Source of the DNA: an uncultured bacterium
GTDB taxonomy: Bacteria; Bacillota; Clostridia; Lachnospirales; Lachnospiraceae
Direction of reading: 5' to 3'
Assembly (NCBI GenBank): GCA_945871045.1
Contig: CAMBUC010000102.1
Coordinates: forward strand, 1 to 7,312
Length of the DNA stretch: 7,312 nucleotides
Shown here piece after piece: positions 1 to 6,439 of this stretch (its first letter is position 1; each line of letters opens with the position of its first letter). The position numbers and the translations under genes were made by a program. The notes below the pieces were generated by a model that saw only the letters and a list, made by a program, of their open reading frames with translations, ran no database searches and was not told the DNA's origin.

Positions 1-169
1 TCGCACTTTTAAAGTCCATGGCATACAATGCAAACAAAACCACCACGTTCGTCAGTCCCAGTTTCATGCCCGGCACCGCAAAAAAAGCGGGCACAAGGGA
101 TTCCACATAACTGAGCACCATTGCCAATGCTATGAGCAATCCATATTTTGCTATTTTTGTTGTATTCAT
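1..169 (-). CDS. Gx transporter / Hpre_diP_synt_I family membrane protein, N-terminal part only
   Basis: The first 56 codons of a gene that runs off the left edge. It begins MNTTKIAKYGLLIALAMVLS and continues with a hydrophobic stretch and the family-like segment PGMKLGLTNVVVLFALYAMD (about residues 33-52). I recognise this as the PF07456 family, often labelled heptaprenyl diphosphate synthase component I or Gx transporter. The proteins are small and polytopic, resemble S-components of ECF transporters, and have no well-proven function. The start at 169 is supported by an AAGGTG ribosome site 11-12 nt upstream of the ATG, overlapping the preceding stop region. It begins 11 nt after the NusG-domain-II gene, so the two are very likely co-transcribed. 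The C-terminal part is outside the window, so completeness cannot be judged. The prenyl-synthase name should not be taken as a proven activity. Confidence 0.8.
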   Translation of the reverse strand, partial: MNTTKIAKYGLLIALAMVLSYVESLVPAFFAVPGMKLGLTNVVVLFALYAMDFKSA

Positions 170-180
170 ACTTACACCTT

Positions 181-558
181 TTAATATATGACTGCATCTA
201 TTTCAGATGCTTCACCGCCAACGATCCGAATGACCACTTCATTCGGCAGACAAACGATCGACTGGGACGAATTGTGTATCTTTCCCATATTCTTGCAGAG
301 TCCGTCGGGGCAGCTGGCTTCTTCCACCCACGCATGTCCATCTTTGATCACTAATGTATTTGTCCCGCCGGATCCATCGATCACATAGGTCTGATCCTCT
401 GCTAAAGAAAATGAAGCAACCGGTTTTCCGGACACTTCCACAACCACCTCTTCCCCTTCTTCTTGCGTAAGAAGCACGATCACAAGGAACAACAGCCCGA
501 TGGCTATCATACCTGCAATCATAATGATATCCAATTTCACGTTTTTTTTCTTTTCCAT
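181..558 (-). CDS. NusG domain II-containing membrane-anchored protein
   Basis: A 125-residue protein. It has a short Lys-rich cytoplasmic start (KKKNVK), one membrane segment at about residues 10-30, and then an extracytoplasmic beta-rich domain. Residues 83-88 read CPDGLC and residues 100-106 read SIVCLPN, giving conserved-looking cysteines at 83, 88 and 103. This CPDxxC plus IVCLPN pattern is typical of the NusG_II family (PF07009). Despite the name these are not transcription factors: there is no NGN domain, and the protein is anchored outside the membrane. Its biochemical role is unknown, and the cysteines suggest a redox or metal-binding site (inference). It lies 85 nt downstream of rnfB, beyond a hairpin, and 11 nt upstream of the Gx-family gene. 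The ribosome site is weak (GAAAAGATG), so the start is likely but not strongly fixed. Confidence 0.85.
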   Translation of the reverse strand: MEKKKNVKLDIIMIAGMIAIGLLFLVIVLLTQEEGEEVVVEVSGKPVASFSLAEDQTYVIDGSGGTNTLVIKDGHAWVEEASCPDGLCKNMGKIHNSSQSIVCLPNEVVIRIVGGEASEIDAVIY

Positions 559-596
559 ATCATCTTTTCACGGCATATGATCCGCCATTCATAACC

Positions 597-629
597 AAAA
601 TCGAAGCGCGTTTGTTCACGCGCTTCGAT
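597..629 (-). terminator. Hairpin with short T run after rnfB (probable Rnf operon terminator)
   Basis: A perfect 10-bp stem (TCGAAGCGCG at 601-610 pairing with 619-628), plus an outer A-T pair at 600/629, encloses an 8-nt loop. In the minus (operon) direction the stem starts about 15 nt after the rnfB stop and runs into TTTTGG, so the U tract is only four long. In the plus direction there is no T run. This supports an intrinsic terminator of moderate or leaky strength, consistent with partial read-through into the NusG-domain-II gene. I see no convincing separate promoter in the 85-nt gap. Confidence 0.7.
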
Positions 630-643
630 CTATCAAACAGTTT

Positions 644-1441
644 CTATTGTACCATACTGATACATTTCACCGGACAACCCTCTACACAAATGCCACATCC
701 TGTACATTTAGAGTAATCCACGCGAGCGAAATTATTCGCTACAGTAACTGCGCCGCTCGGACAATTCTTCTGACATTTCATACAGCCAATACAACCTTTC
801 GAACAAGCCGCACGTGTGATCGCTCCCTTATCCTTGTTTGAACAGCGAACTGCTGCCACTTTCTTCACCGGCACCAGATCGATCAGATGATTCGGACATG
901 CATCTGCACAAAGACCGCAAGCCACACAGTTGTTCTGATTTACAACAGCTACGCCGTTCACTACATGGATCGCATCATACTCACATACGTTTGTACAATC
1001 TCCACAGCCGAGACATCCATGCATACATGCATTCGGCCCGCCAAAAAGCATCTTTGCTGCAGCACAGGAATCAATTCCCTGATACTCTGATTTTGTCTTG
1101 CAGGCATTGCAGTCACCGGCACACTGTACCAGCGCTGCGAGTTTCTCTGATTCAGTGACCTCTACACCAAGGATCCCGGAAATAGCGACCATCGCGTCAT
1201 TTCCACCGGGGCGGCAAAGGTTCGCCGGAATATTCGCTTCATTAGCTAATGCTTTCGCATATGAATCACAGCCTGAATATCCACAGGCTCCACAGTTTGC
1301 TCCGGGAAGCACGTCTCGGATCGCAACCTCTTTTTCATTTACAGGAACTGCAAATACAGTAGATGCAACTGAAAGCAGAACTGCTGCGATAAGTCCAACT
1401 CCTCCTACAAGCAAAACCGCGATCAATACAACTTTTAACAT
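644..1441 (-). CDS. rnfB: Rnf complex subunit RnfB (polyferredoxin, ferredoxin-oxidising entry point)
   Basis: A 265-residue iron-sulfur subunit that receives electrons from reduced ferredoxin on the cytoplasmic side of the Rnf complex. Residues 4-31 form the N-terminal membrane anchor. The Fes ([4Fe-4S]) domain has C50, C53, C58 and C76 in the signature CGACGYSGC. A Cys-rich linker follows (C107, C111, C114, C126, C139). Then come four CxxCxxCxxxC ferredoxin-type motifs: C143/146/149/153, C172/175/178/182, C217/220/223/227 and C246/249/252/256, making two 2[4Fe-4S]-like units. The fourth cysteine of the first motif is followed by Glu (CEYDAI) rather than the usual Pro. AAGGAGAG lies just upstream of the ATG. 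The gene starts 20 nt after rnfA, is the last rnf gene, and is followed by the hairpin at 597-629. Length and domain order match clostridial RnfB. Confidence 0.96.
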   Translation of the reverse strand: MLKVVLIAVLLVGGVGLIAAVLLSVASTVFAVPVNEKEVAIRDVLPGANCGACGYSGCDSYAKALANEANIPANLCRPGGNDAMVAISGILGVEVTESEKLAALVQCAGDCNACKTKSEYQGIDSCAAAKMLFGGPNACMHGCLGCGDCTNVCEYDAIHVVNGVAVVNQNNCVACGLCADACPNHLIDLVPVKKVAAVRCSNKDKGAITRAACSKGCIGCMKCQKNCPSGAVTVANNFARVDYSKCTGCGICVEGCPVKCISMVQ

Positions 1442-1461
1442 AAGTCATTCTCTCCTTACAA

Positions 1462-2055
1462 TTATGCAAACAGTTTTTCAATGATTCCTGCAAATCCGTA
1501 AAATGAAATAGAAACGATCGATGCAGAAATCAATGCAATCGGCACACCCTGAAACGGCTTCGGCGGATTTGAATTTTCAATTCTTCCTCTCACTCCGGCA
1601 AAGAGCCACATTGCAAGCAGGAAGCCAAGACCACATCCAAGCGAACTTACCATTGATTCTATAAAACCATAACCATCAGAAATATTATTGATCGTTACAC
1701 CAAGCACTGCACAGTTGGTAGTGATCAGGGGAAGGTATACGCCCAATGACTGGTACAATGCAGGAATGTATTTCTTTAATACCATCTCCAACAACTGCAC
1801 TAATGCAGCAATTACCAGAATGAACACGATCGTCTGTAAATATCCAAGTCCCAGGGGATCAAGTAAAAATGTCTGGATCGGCCAGGTCGCAAGTGTTGCA
1901 AGGAGCATGACAAAAATAACGGACAATCCCATTCCTACTGCCTGATCTGTTTTCTTGGAAACACCAAGGAACGGACAGATACCCAGGAATTTGGAAAGCA
2001 CATAGTTGTTCACCAAAACCGATGACATTAATATAACAAGAAGACTCTTAAGCAT
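1462..2055 (-). CDS. rnfA: Rnf complex membrane subunit RnfA
   Basis: A 197-residue integral membrane protein with about six transmembrane segments, the usual length for RnfA. The N-terminus (SSVLVNNYVLSKFLGICPFLG, split across residues 11-31) is the family hallmark. C27 in GICPFLG and C115 in TTNCAVLG are the two cysteines that, with the equivalent pair in RnfE, are known to hold a [2Fe-2S] cluster inside the membrane. It forms an antiparallel pseudo-symmetric pair with RnfE, relays electrons across the membrane and is part of the ion path. The start overlaps the rnfE stop by 8 nt (ATGCTTAA), and AAGGAGGA sits about 9 nt before the ATG inside rnfE, implying translational coupling. Confidence 0.96.
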   Translation of the reverse strand: MLKSLLVILMSSVLVNNYVLSKFLGICPFLGVSKKTDQAVGMGLSVIFVMLLATLATWPIQTFLLDPLGLGYLQTIVFILVIAALVQLLEMVLKKYIPALYQSLGVYLPLITTNCAVLGVTINNISDGYGFIESMVSSLGCGLGFLLAMWLFAGVRGRIENSNPPKPFQGVPIALISASIVSISFYGFAGIIEKLFA

Positions 2056-2740
2056 TTACACCATCCTCCTTCTTTTCATTTGAAGGGCATTTGCCGCCAC
2101 AGGTCTCTGCTGCCGCACATCCCTCACAACCGATCTTGTCCTTCGGCTTGTTTGTAATTGCGGAAACCAAAGCAATGATACATCCAAAAGCGAAGAAGCC
2201 GCCGGGAGAAGCTGTTAATATCGGAACATTATACTCAGAAAGAACAGGAATGCTGATTCCAGCAAATGTACCATTTCCTAATACTTCTCTGAAGGTTGCC
2301 ATCAGTAAAAGCGCGATGGTAAATCCGATTCCCATGCCAAGTCCGTCTAATGCAGAATCAAATACTGTATTCTTACGCGCAAACATTTCCGCACGTCCTA
2401 AGATGATACAGTTTACTACGATAAGGGCAAGGTAAACACCTAACATATCGTAGAGATCCGGCAAATATGCCTGCATTAACATCTGAACGACACTTACGAA
2501 TCCGGCAATAACTACGATATAGCACGGAATACGTACCTTGTCGGGAATAATATTTCTAAGTGCGGAAATTACCATGTTTGAGCAAAGGAGTACCGCTGTC
2601 GCTGCAAGTCCCATTGCGATCGCAGAGATCACACTGGTCGTTGTTGCAAGTGTCGGACAAGTTCCGAGGATCAGGACAAGCACCGGATTCTCCTTGATCA
2701 GTCCTTTCAGAAAAATCGATGTTTTCGATGTTTTATTCAT
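2048..2740 (-). CDS. rnfE: Rnf complex membrane subunit RnfE with Cys-rich C-terminal tail
   Basis: A 230-residue polytopic membrane protein, the partner and distant paralogue of RnfA. Residues 11-31 (LKGLIKENPVLVLILGTCP and following) are the family start. C28 in GTCPTLA and C111 in VVNCIILG are the expected ligands of the RnfA/RnfE [2Fe-2S] cluster. The conserved loop GRAEMFARKN (115-124) and FREVLGNGT (150-158) also fit. After the last membrane segment (about residue 195) a hydrophilic tail carries C205, C208, C214 and C218 (C-x2-C-x5-C-x3-C) and ends in charged residues. This looks like an extra metal or disulfide site. The ATG overlaps the rnfG TAA by one base (TAATG), and AAAGGAGG sits 8 nt before the start. 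Confidence 0.95.
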   Translation of the reverse strand: MNKTSKTSIFLKGLIKENPVLVLILGTCPTLATTTSVISAIAMGLAATAVLLCSNMVISALRNIIPDKVRIPCYIVVIAGFVSVVQMLMQAYLPDLYDMLGVYLALIVVNCIILGRAEMFARKNTVFDSALDGLGMGIGFTIALLLMATFREVLGNGTFAGISIPVLSEYNVPILTASPGGFFAFGCIIALVSAITNKPKDKIGCEGCAAAETCGGKCPSNEKKEDGVNA

Positions 2741-3981
2741 TACTCTGCCTCCTTTACTGCCTGAAATGCATTGAATGCAGCATGGATGGAATCTGATACT
2801 GCTGTCGCAGTGCAGGTTGCGCCGGCAACCATCGCCGTATCATCGGAATAAGATGCCTCATTGACACCAACAAAACGGGATACATATGCACTCGCATCGG
2901 TCAGTTCATGTTCTGTATAGTAATCGCCATGAACGATCAGAGAGGAAATGGACTTGTAAGTAACAACCGAACCCTCTGCATCTAATACGATGGCTGATTC
3001 CATTAACTCGTTGCTGTATCCAAAGGTGATTGAATTGAATACATAATAAGCATCCTCTCCAACAACTGCCTCATAGGCACCGGTCACAGCGCCAAAACCG
3101 GGCACAGATGCAATGGGAGTCAGTTCCGCATCATCGCCGACTGCTTTCTTGGCTGCTTTCAGGTTGTCTTCCGCACGCTCCTCTGCAAGAACAGGGAATG
3201 CTGACTTTAATTCCTCAACAGGTCCATCTACCTCGTTGCCTTCAAGATCATAGCACTTCACATCACCAAATGCGTTGATCACACCTACGATCGTTCCTGC
3301 ATCACTTGAAGTAACAACCGCATAGCCGCAATGGTTATTTGCAGCATAGGCTGCTGTATATCCCATCGGATCGATCTCTGTGATCTGTGCTGCTCCAAGA
3401 GCATCTGCACATCCCGGCAAAACGACCGGAATCAGTTCCTTGATCATCTGCTCTTCACTCTTCTGTCCTTCCGCTACTGCACCACTGGAAACTAATACCG
3501 AGAAGGCATCCTGGATTGCTCCCTTAAATGCTGCGGATGAATAAGTGACACCGGCAAATGTATCAATTCCATTCAGTGCAGAATCAGCACCTACATATGT
3601 CTGCGGATAATCCGGTCCAAAGTCCTTAGACTCATAATATCCTGTTAAAGTTACACCAACGATCGTTCCGTCTGCTCCGATGGCAACCGTGATTCCCATA
3701 TTGTCTGACGAATACTGGCTGGTGGTAGAAAGGGTCGCTACATAGCCCAGTCCGCTGGTCTCTTTATAAAGACCGATAACCGTTGCAGGTGCATCTGCGG
3801 GAATCTCAACGTCCTCAAAACCGGCTGCATCCGGCATCACCTCATAGAGTGAATCATAGGCTGCTGCTGCCTTGTTATTTTCAATCACAGGGGCTGTAAA
3901 AAAGTTTGTAACAGAAAGAAATGTTGCTACTACGACACAGATTGCCGTAAGTACAACTACGCTTTTCACATTTGATTTCAT
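2740..3981 (-). CDS. rnfG: Rnf complex FMN-binding subunit RnfG, extended two-module form
   Basis: A 413-residue protein; canonical RnfG is roughly 180-220 residues. Residues 7-29 form the membrane anchor, and the rest is extracytoplasmic. Module 1 (about 70-165) is a recognisable FMN_bind domain with the flavinylation motif DTFAGVTYSS, T146 being the predicted FMN acceptor. The middle (about 177-245) repeats features of the module start, including ELIPVVLPGCADALG and GTIVGV. Module 2 (about 300-408) ends in VAGATCTATAVSDS with T389 in the acceptor position. Cysteines at 191, 218, 243 and 390 face the outside. I chose the ATG at 3981 because it overlaps the rnfD stop as ATGA and directly precedes the anchor. 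The in-frame ATG at 4017 lies inside rnfD and would add an unlikely hydrophilic leader. It sits between rnfD and rnfE as expected for RnfG, which relays electrons through covalent FMN. Confidence 0.9.
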   Translation of the reverse strand: MKSNVKSVVVLTAICVVVATFLSVTNFFTAPVIENNKAAAAYDSLYEVMPDAAGFEDVEIPADAPATVIGLYKETSGLGYVATLSTTSQYSSDNMGITVAIGADGTIVGVTLTGYYESKDFGPDYPQTYVGADSALNGIDTFAGVTYSSAAFKGAIQDAFSVLVSSGAVAEGQKSEEQMIKELIPVVLPGCADALGAAQITEIDPMGYTAAYAANNHCGYAVVTSSDAGTIVGVINAFGDVKCYDLEGNEVDGPVEELKSAFPVLAEERAEDNLKAAKKAVGDDAELTPIASVPGFGAVTGAYEAVVGEDAYYVFNSITFGYSNELMESAIVLDAEGSVVTYKSISSLIVHGDYYTEHELTDASAYVSRFVGVNEASYSDDTAMVAGATCTATAVSDSIHAAFNAFQAVKEAE

Positions 3982-4913
3982 TTTCCTGCACCCCCAAATA
4001 CTTTTTTCGCTGTCCATTTCTCAATATACGGTGTCAGAATGTTCATCAGCAAAATTGAGAATGAAACACCTTCGGGATAACTTCCATAGAAACGGATCAG
4101 ACAGGTAATGATACCACATCCCAGTCCGAACACAAAACGTCCCACCGGAGTAGTCGGTGTTGTTACATAATCAGTGGCCATGAAAAATGCGCCTAAAAAT
4201 ACTCCACCGGAAAGGGTATAGATCAATGCCATCTCAGGATCTCCGGTATAAAGCAATGAAAGCAGGAACACAGATCCGATAAATGCCACCGGAGTATGCC
4301 ACATGATCACCTTACGGGCGATCAGATAGATTCCTCCGATCAGAAGCGCAAGGGCACAAGTCTCACCTAACGCGCCGCCACGGATACCAAGGAACATGTC
4401 CAGCATAGAAGCGCCTACTTCTTCGCCGGCGCTGAGCTGAGCCAGCGGAGTCGCCCCTGCCACCGCATCTGCCATCGTAGGCATGACCGCTGATGTCATC
4501 GTACCGGTAAATGCGATCAGCATGATGATACGTCCTGTGATAGCGGGATTCGCAAAGTTCATTCCAAGCCCGCCAAACAGATTCTTTGCAACGATGATCG
4601 CTGCAAAGGAACCGACAATTGCCTGCCAGACAGGTATATCTGCCGGAAGGTTCATAGCCAGAAGCAAACCGGTAATGATCGCAGTAAGATCACCGATCGT
4701 CTGCTTTTTCTTTACAATGATATTAAATAACGCTTCAAATATCACGCACGCAAGAATACATGTGGCGATCACAAGTAAACTCCTCATGCCAAAGAGAATC
4801 ACGGACGCGATCGCTGCCGGAATCAGGGCAATGATCACATCAAGCATGATGCTTTTGGTGGTGCGCTTTGAAAAAATATGAGGCGATACTGACACAATCA
4901 TATTCTCTTCCAC
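3978..4913 (-). CDS. rnfD: Rnf complex membrane flavoprotein subunit RnfD
   Basis: A polytopic membrane subunit of 311 residues from the GTG at 4913. It has the family start VSVSPHI (residues 7-13), FGGLGMNFANPA (113-124), and the flavinylation motif DAVAGATPLA (149-158), with T155 the expected covalent FMN site (numbering from the GTG). The C-terminal part has ATDYVTTPTTPVGR and GSYPEGVSFSILLMN. RnfD carries FMN near the outer face and takes part in ion translocation. I prefer the GTG because a full AGGAGG (4923-4928) lies 9 nt before it. The ATG at 4901 (307 aa) has only a GGAAGAG-like site and remains possible. Longer in-frame starts up to 5027 run inside rnfC and are unlikely. The gene starts 4 nt after the rnfC stop and overlaps rnfG by 4 nt. 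Confidence 0.94.
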   Translation of the reverse strand: MEENMIVSVSPHIFSKRTTKSIMLDVIIALIPAAIASVILFGMRSLLVIATCILACVIFEALFNIIVKKKQTIGDLTAIITGLLLAMNLPADIPVWQAIVGSFAAIIVAKNLFGGLGMNFANPAITGRIIMLIAFTGTMTSAVMPTMADAVAGATPLAQLSAGEEVGASMLDMFLGIRGGALGETCALALLIGGIYLIARKVIMWHTPVAFIGSVFLLSLLYTGDPEMALIYTLSGGVFLGAFFMATDYVTTPTTPVGRFVFGLGCGIITCLIRFYGSYPEGVSFSILLMNILTPYIEKWTAKKVFGGAGK

Positions 4914-4917
4914 GGTA

Positions 4918-6246
4918 TTAAGCCTCCTTTTCTTTCTCTGCCTGTTTCTGCTTGTAATTGCGCAGTTCTGCCTTTGCAAGCTTGTTACGGGCAATGATGT
5001 TTCTCTTCGCCGGACAACTGTATGCACAGCATCCGCACTCCATACAGGTATTGATCTTTAATGCCTCGAGAGCCTCATAATCTTTGAGCTCCAATGCCTT
5101 TGCAAAGGCTATCGGATTTAGACCGAAGGGACAACTGTTGACACAGTTGCCGCAATGGATACAGGGAGTCTCCTCCGGACGCTCTGCGTCTTTTTTGCCA
5201 AAGGCAATGATGGCATTTGTATTTTTGAGTACCGGCTGATCGAAAGACGGAACGGCGATACCCATCATCGGGCCACCGTAGATCACCTTTTTCGGTGTTT
5301 CTTTGAATTCACCGACAAATGCAAATACATCCTTCATCCGCGTTCCGATGGGAACAATGACATTCTTCGGTGTCTTGATGGCAGAACCATCCACCGTAAT
5401 ACATTTACTGGTAAGGGGCATACCGGTTCTGATATAGGATGCAATGGTAGCAAGGGTGGTTACATTGATCACGATGCATCCAACATCAAGAGGAAGTTTT
5501 CCTTCCGGAACCATCTTTCCCGTGAGTTTGTAGATGAGAACTTTTTCTCCTCCCTGCGGGTACTGGCTGGGAAGCGCCTTTACAGACACAGCAGAATCAT
5601 TCGCTGCAATCTCATTCATTTTCGCAATTGCTTCCGGCTTGTTGTTTTCAATACCGAAAATAATCTTCTTCGCCCCAAGATATTTTTCAAGAAGTTCAAT
5701 TCCTTCTTTAATATCGGAAGCGCGATCGATCATCGTTCTGGTATCACTTGTGATAAATGGCTCACATTCCGCACCATTGATCAGGATTTCTTCGATTGCT
5801 GACAGATCTTTTACTCCAAGTTTTACTGCTGTAGGGAATCCGGCACCGCCAAGTCCAATGATACCGCTTTCTCTTACCGCTGCAATAAACTCATCAAAAT
5901 TTGTGACTGTCGGAGGTTTGATACCTTCGAAGGGACGCATTTCTCCATCAGACTCGATCACTACCGCGTCTGCCATTGCGCCATTAGATGCGACCATCTT
6001 GTCGACTTTTGTTACTTTTCCCGATACAGAAGCATAGACAGGACTGCTGACAAAACCGTTTGCTTCGCCAATCAACTGTCCAACGCCTACCATATCACCT
6101 ACCTTTACAACCGGCTTTGCAGGCGCACCAATATGCATGTTCATCGGAATGATGACTGATGCAGGGGCAGGCATGATCTCTGCTTTCATAGCCGCTGTAT
6201 GTTTGAAATGTGGAACGGACACTCCGTTCATTCTGAAAAACGACAT
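4918..6246 (-). CDS. rnfC: Rnf complex subunit RnfC (NADH-binding, FMN and 2[4Fe-4S])
   Basis: A 442-residue peripheral subunit, the usual length, that exchanges electrons with NAD+/NADH on the cytoplasmic face. Residues 9-30 (start VPHFKHTA) and the barrel/lipoyl-like region to about 100 form the RnfC N-terminal domain. GLGGAGFPTAVK (131-142) and NGAECEPFITSD (157-168) are the NADH/FMN-binding Nqo1-like signatures. An SLBB-like region follows. Two ferredoxin motifs lie near the C-terminus: C362/365/368/372 and C401/404/407/411. The tail is Lys/Glu-rich. The start at 6246 is fixed by AAGGAGGT (6251-6258) with 5-nt spacing after AGGAGG. An upstream extension in frame to 6540 would cross the promoter and antisense apbE and is rejected. 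It is the first gene of the operon, about 40 nt downstream of the predicted transcription start. Confidence 0.97.
   Translation of the reverse strand: MSFFRMNGVSVPHFKHTAAMKAEIMPAPASVIIPMNMHIGAPAKPVVKVGDMVGVGQLIGEANGFVSSPVYASVSGKVTKVDKMVASNGAMADAVVIESDGEMRPFEGIKPPTVTNFDEFIAAVRESGIIGLGGAGFPTAVKLGVKDLSAIEEILINGAECEPFITSDTRTMIDRASDIKEGIELLEKYLGAKKIIFGIENNKPEAIAKMNEIAANDSAVSVKALPSQYPQGGEKVLIYKLTGKMVPEGKLPLDVGCIVINVTTLATIASYIRTGMPLTSKCITVDGSAIKTPKNVIVPIGTRMKDVFAFVGEFKETPKKVIYGGPMMGIAVPSFDQPVLKNTNAIIAFGKKDAERPEETPCIHCGNCVNSCPFGLNPIAFAKALELKDYEALEALKINTCMECGCCAYSCPAKRNIIARNKLAKAELRNYKQKQAEKEKEA
4923..4928 (-). promoter_or_regulatory. Strong ribosome binding site that decides the rnfD start
   Basis: AGGAGG on the minus strand lies within the last codons of rnfC (the Lys-Glu-Ala end). 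It is 9 nt before the GTG at 4913 but 21 nt before the ATG at 4901. The spacing favours GTG initiation and couples rnfD translation to rnfC termination. Confidence 0.6.
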
Positions 6247-6267
6247 GTTTACCTCCTTGACATTTTT

Positions 6268-6280
6268 CATGAGATTCATG
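6268..6280. promoter_or_regulatory. Small palindrome in the rnfC leader (possible operator)
   Basis: CATGA-GAT-TCATG is a perfect 5-bp inverted repeat with a 3-nt centre. It lies a few bases downstream of the predicted rnfC transcription start and upstream of its ribosome site. It could be a repressor site or a weak leader hairpin. It does not match the Rex consensus I know. The arms are short, so chance is a real alternative. Confidence 0.2.
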
Positions 6281-6292
6281 TTTAATAAGTCA

Positions 6293-6321
6293 ATTATATG
6301 CACAATCCTATTTATCGTCAA
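6293..6321 (-). promoter_or_regulatory. Sigma-A-type promoter of the rnf operon
   Basis: On the minus strand, TTGACG (6321-6316) and a perfect TATAAT (6298-6293) are separated by exactly 17 nt. The predicted start is near 6286, giving a leader of about 40 nt with the rnfC ribosome site at its end. Five of six -35 bases and all six -10 bases match consensus. This predicts strong housekeeping expression unless a regulator intervenes. Confidence 0.8.
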
Positions 6322-6333
6322 GTTTTTTAGCCG

Positions 6334-6363
6334 CTTATACCAGAAACTACTAGGTGTTATAAG
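6334..6363. promoter_or_regulatory. Dyad between the divergent promoters (weak operator candidate)
   Basis: CTTATA (6334-6339) and TATAAG (6358-6363) form a 6-bp inverted repeat with an 18-nt centre, located between the two -35 boxes. A factor bound here could act on both promoters. The arms are AT-rich and widely spaced, so this is only a weak candidate. Confidence 0.15.
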
Positions 6364-6385
6364 ACTTTTCCGCTTCATTGCATTC

Positions 6386-6414
6386 TTGACATCCATTCCT
6401 GCAAAACGTATAAT
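6386..6414 (+). promoter_or_regulatory. Consensus sigma-A promoter of apbE
   Basis: TTGACA (6386-6391) and TATAAT (6409-6414) match the sigma-70/sigma-A consensus perfectly with a 17-nt spacer. The start is expected near 6421, leaving a leader of only about 19 nt that contains the TGAGG ribosome site before the ATG at 6440. Confidence 0.87.
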
Positions 6415-6439
6415 GGGCACAAAAATTATTGAGGTTATT

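Noticed and set aside
838..1484. Several plus-strand open frames opposite rnfB
   Set aside because: They are antisense to the Cys-motif coding region. Their His/Arg/Ser-rich composition is typical of shadow frames, and no family is recognisable.
4483..4881. 132-codon plus-strand open frame opposite rnfD
   Set aside because: It is antisense to conserved RnfD membrane segments. Its hydrophobicity simply mirrors the real gene.
4914..5027. In-frame upstream extension of rnfD
   Set aside because: It lies inside rnfC, is Arg-rich and unlike the RnfD N-terminus. The site before GTG 4913 explains the real start.
5155..5802. 215-codon plus-strand open frame opposite rnfC
   Set aside because: It is fully antisense to well-conserved RnfC coding sequence, shows no recognisable domain or credible hydrophobic pattern, and has no good ribosome site. 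It is a shadow frame.
6244..6284. Direct repeat CATGTTTA (6244-6251 and 6277-6284)
   Set aside because: The first copy includes the rnfC start codon. Eight AT-rich bases twice in 40 bp is not convincing, and there is no third copy.
6286..6316. Possible Rex (NAD/NADH-sensing) operator near the rnfC promoter
   Set aside because: A TTGTG half occurs at 6306-6302 on the minus strand, but the matching TTAACAA-type right half is absent at the correct distance.
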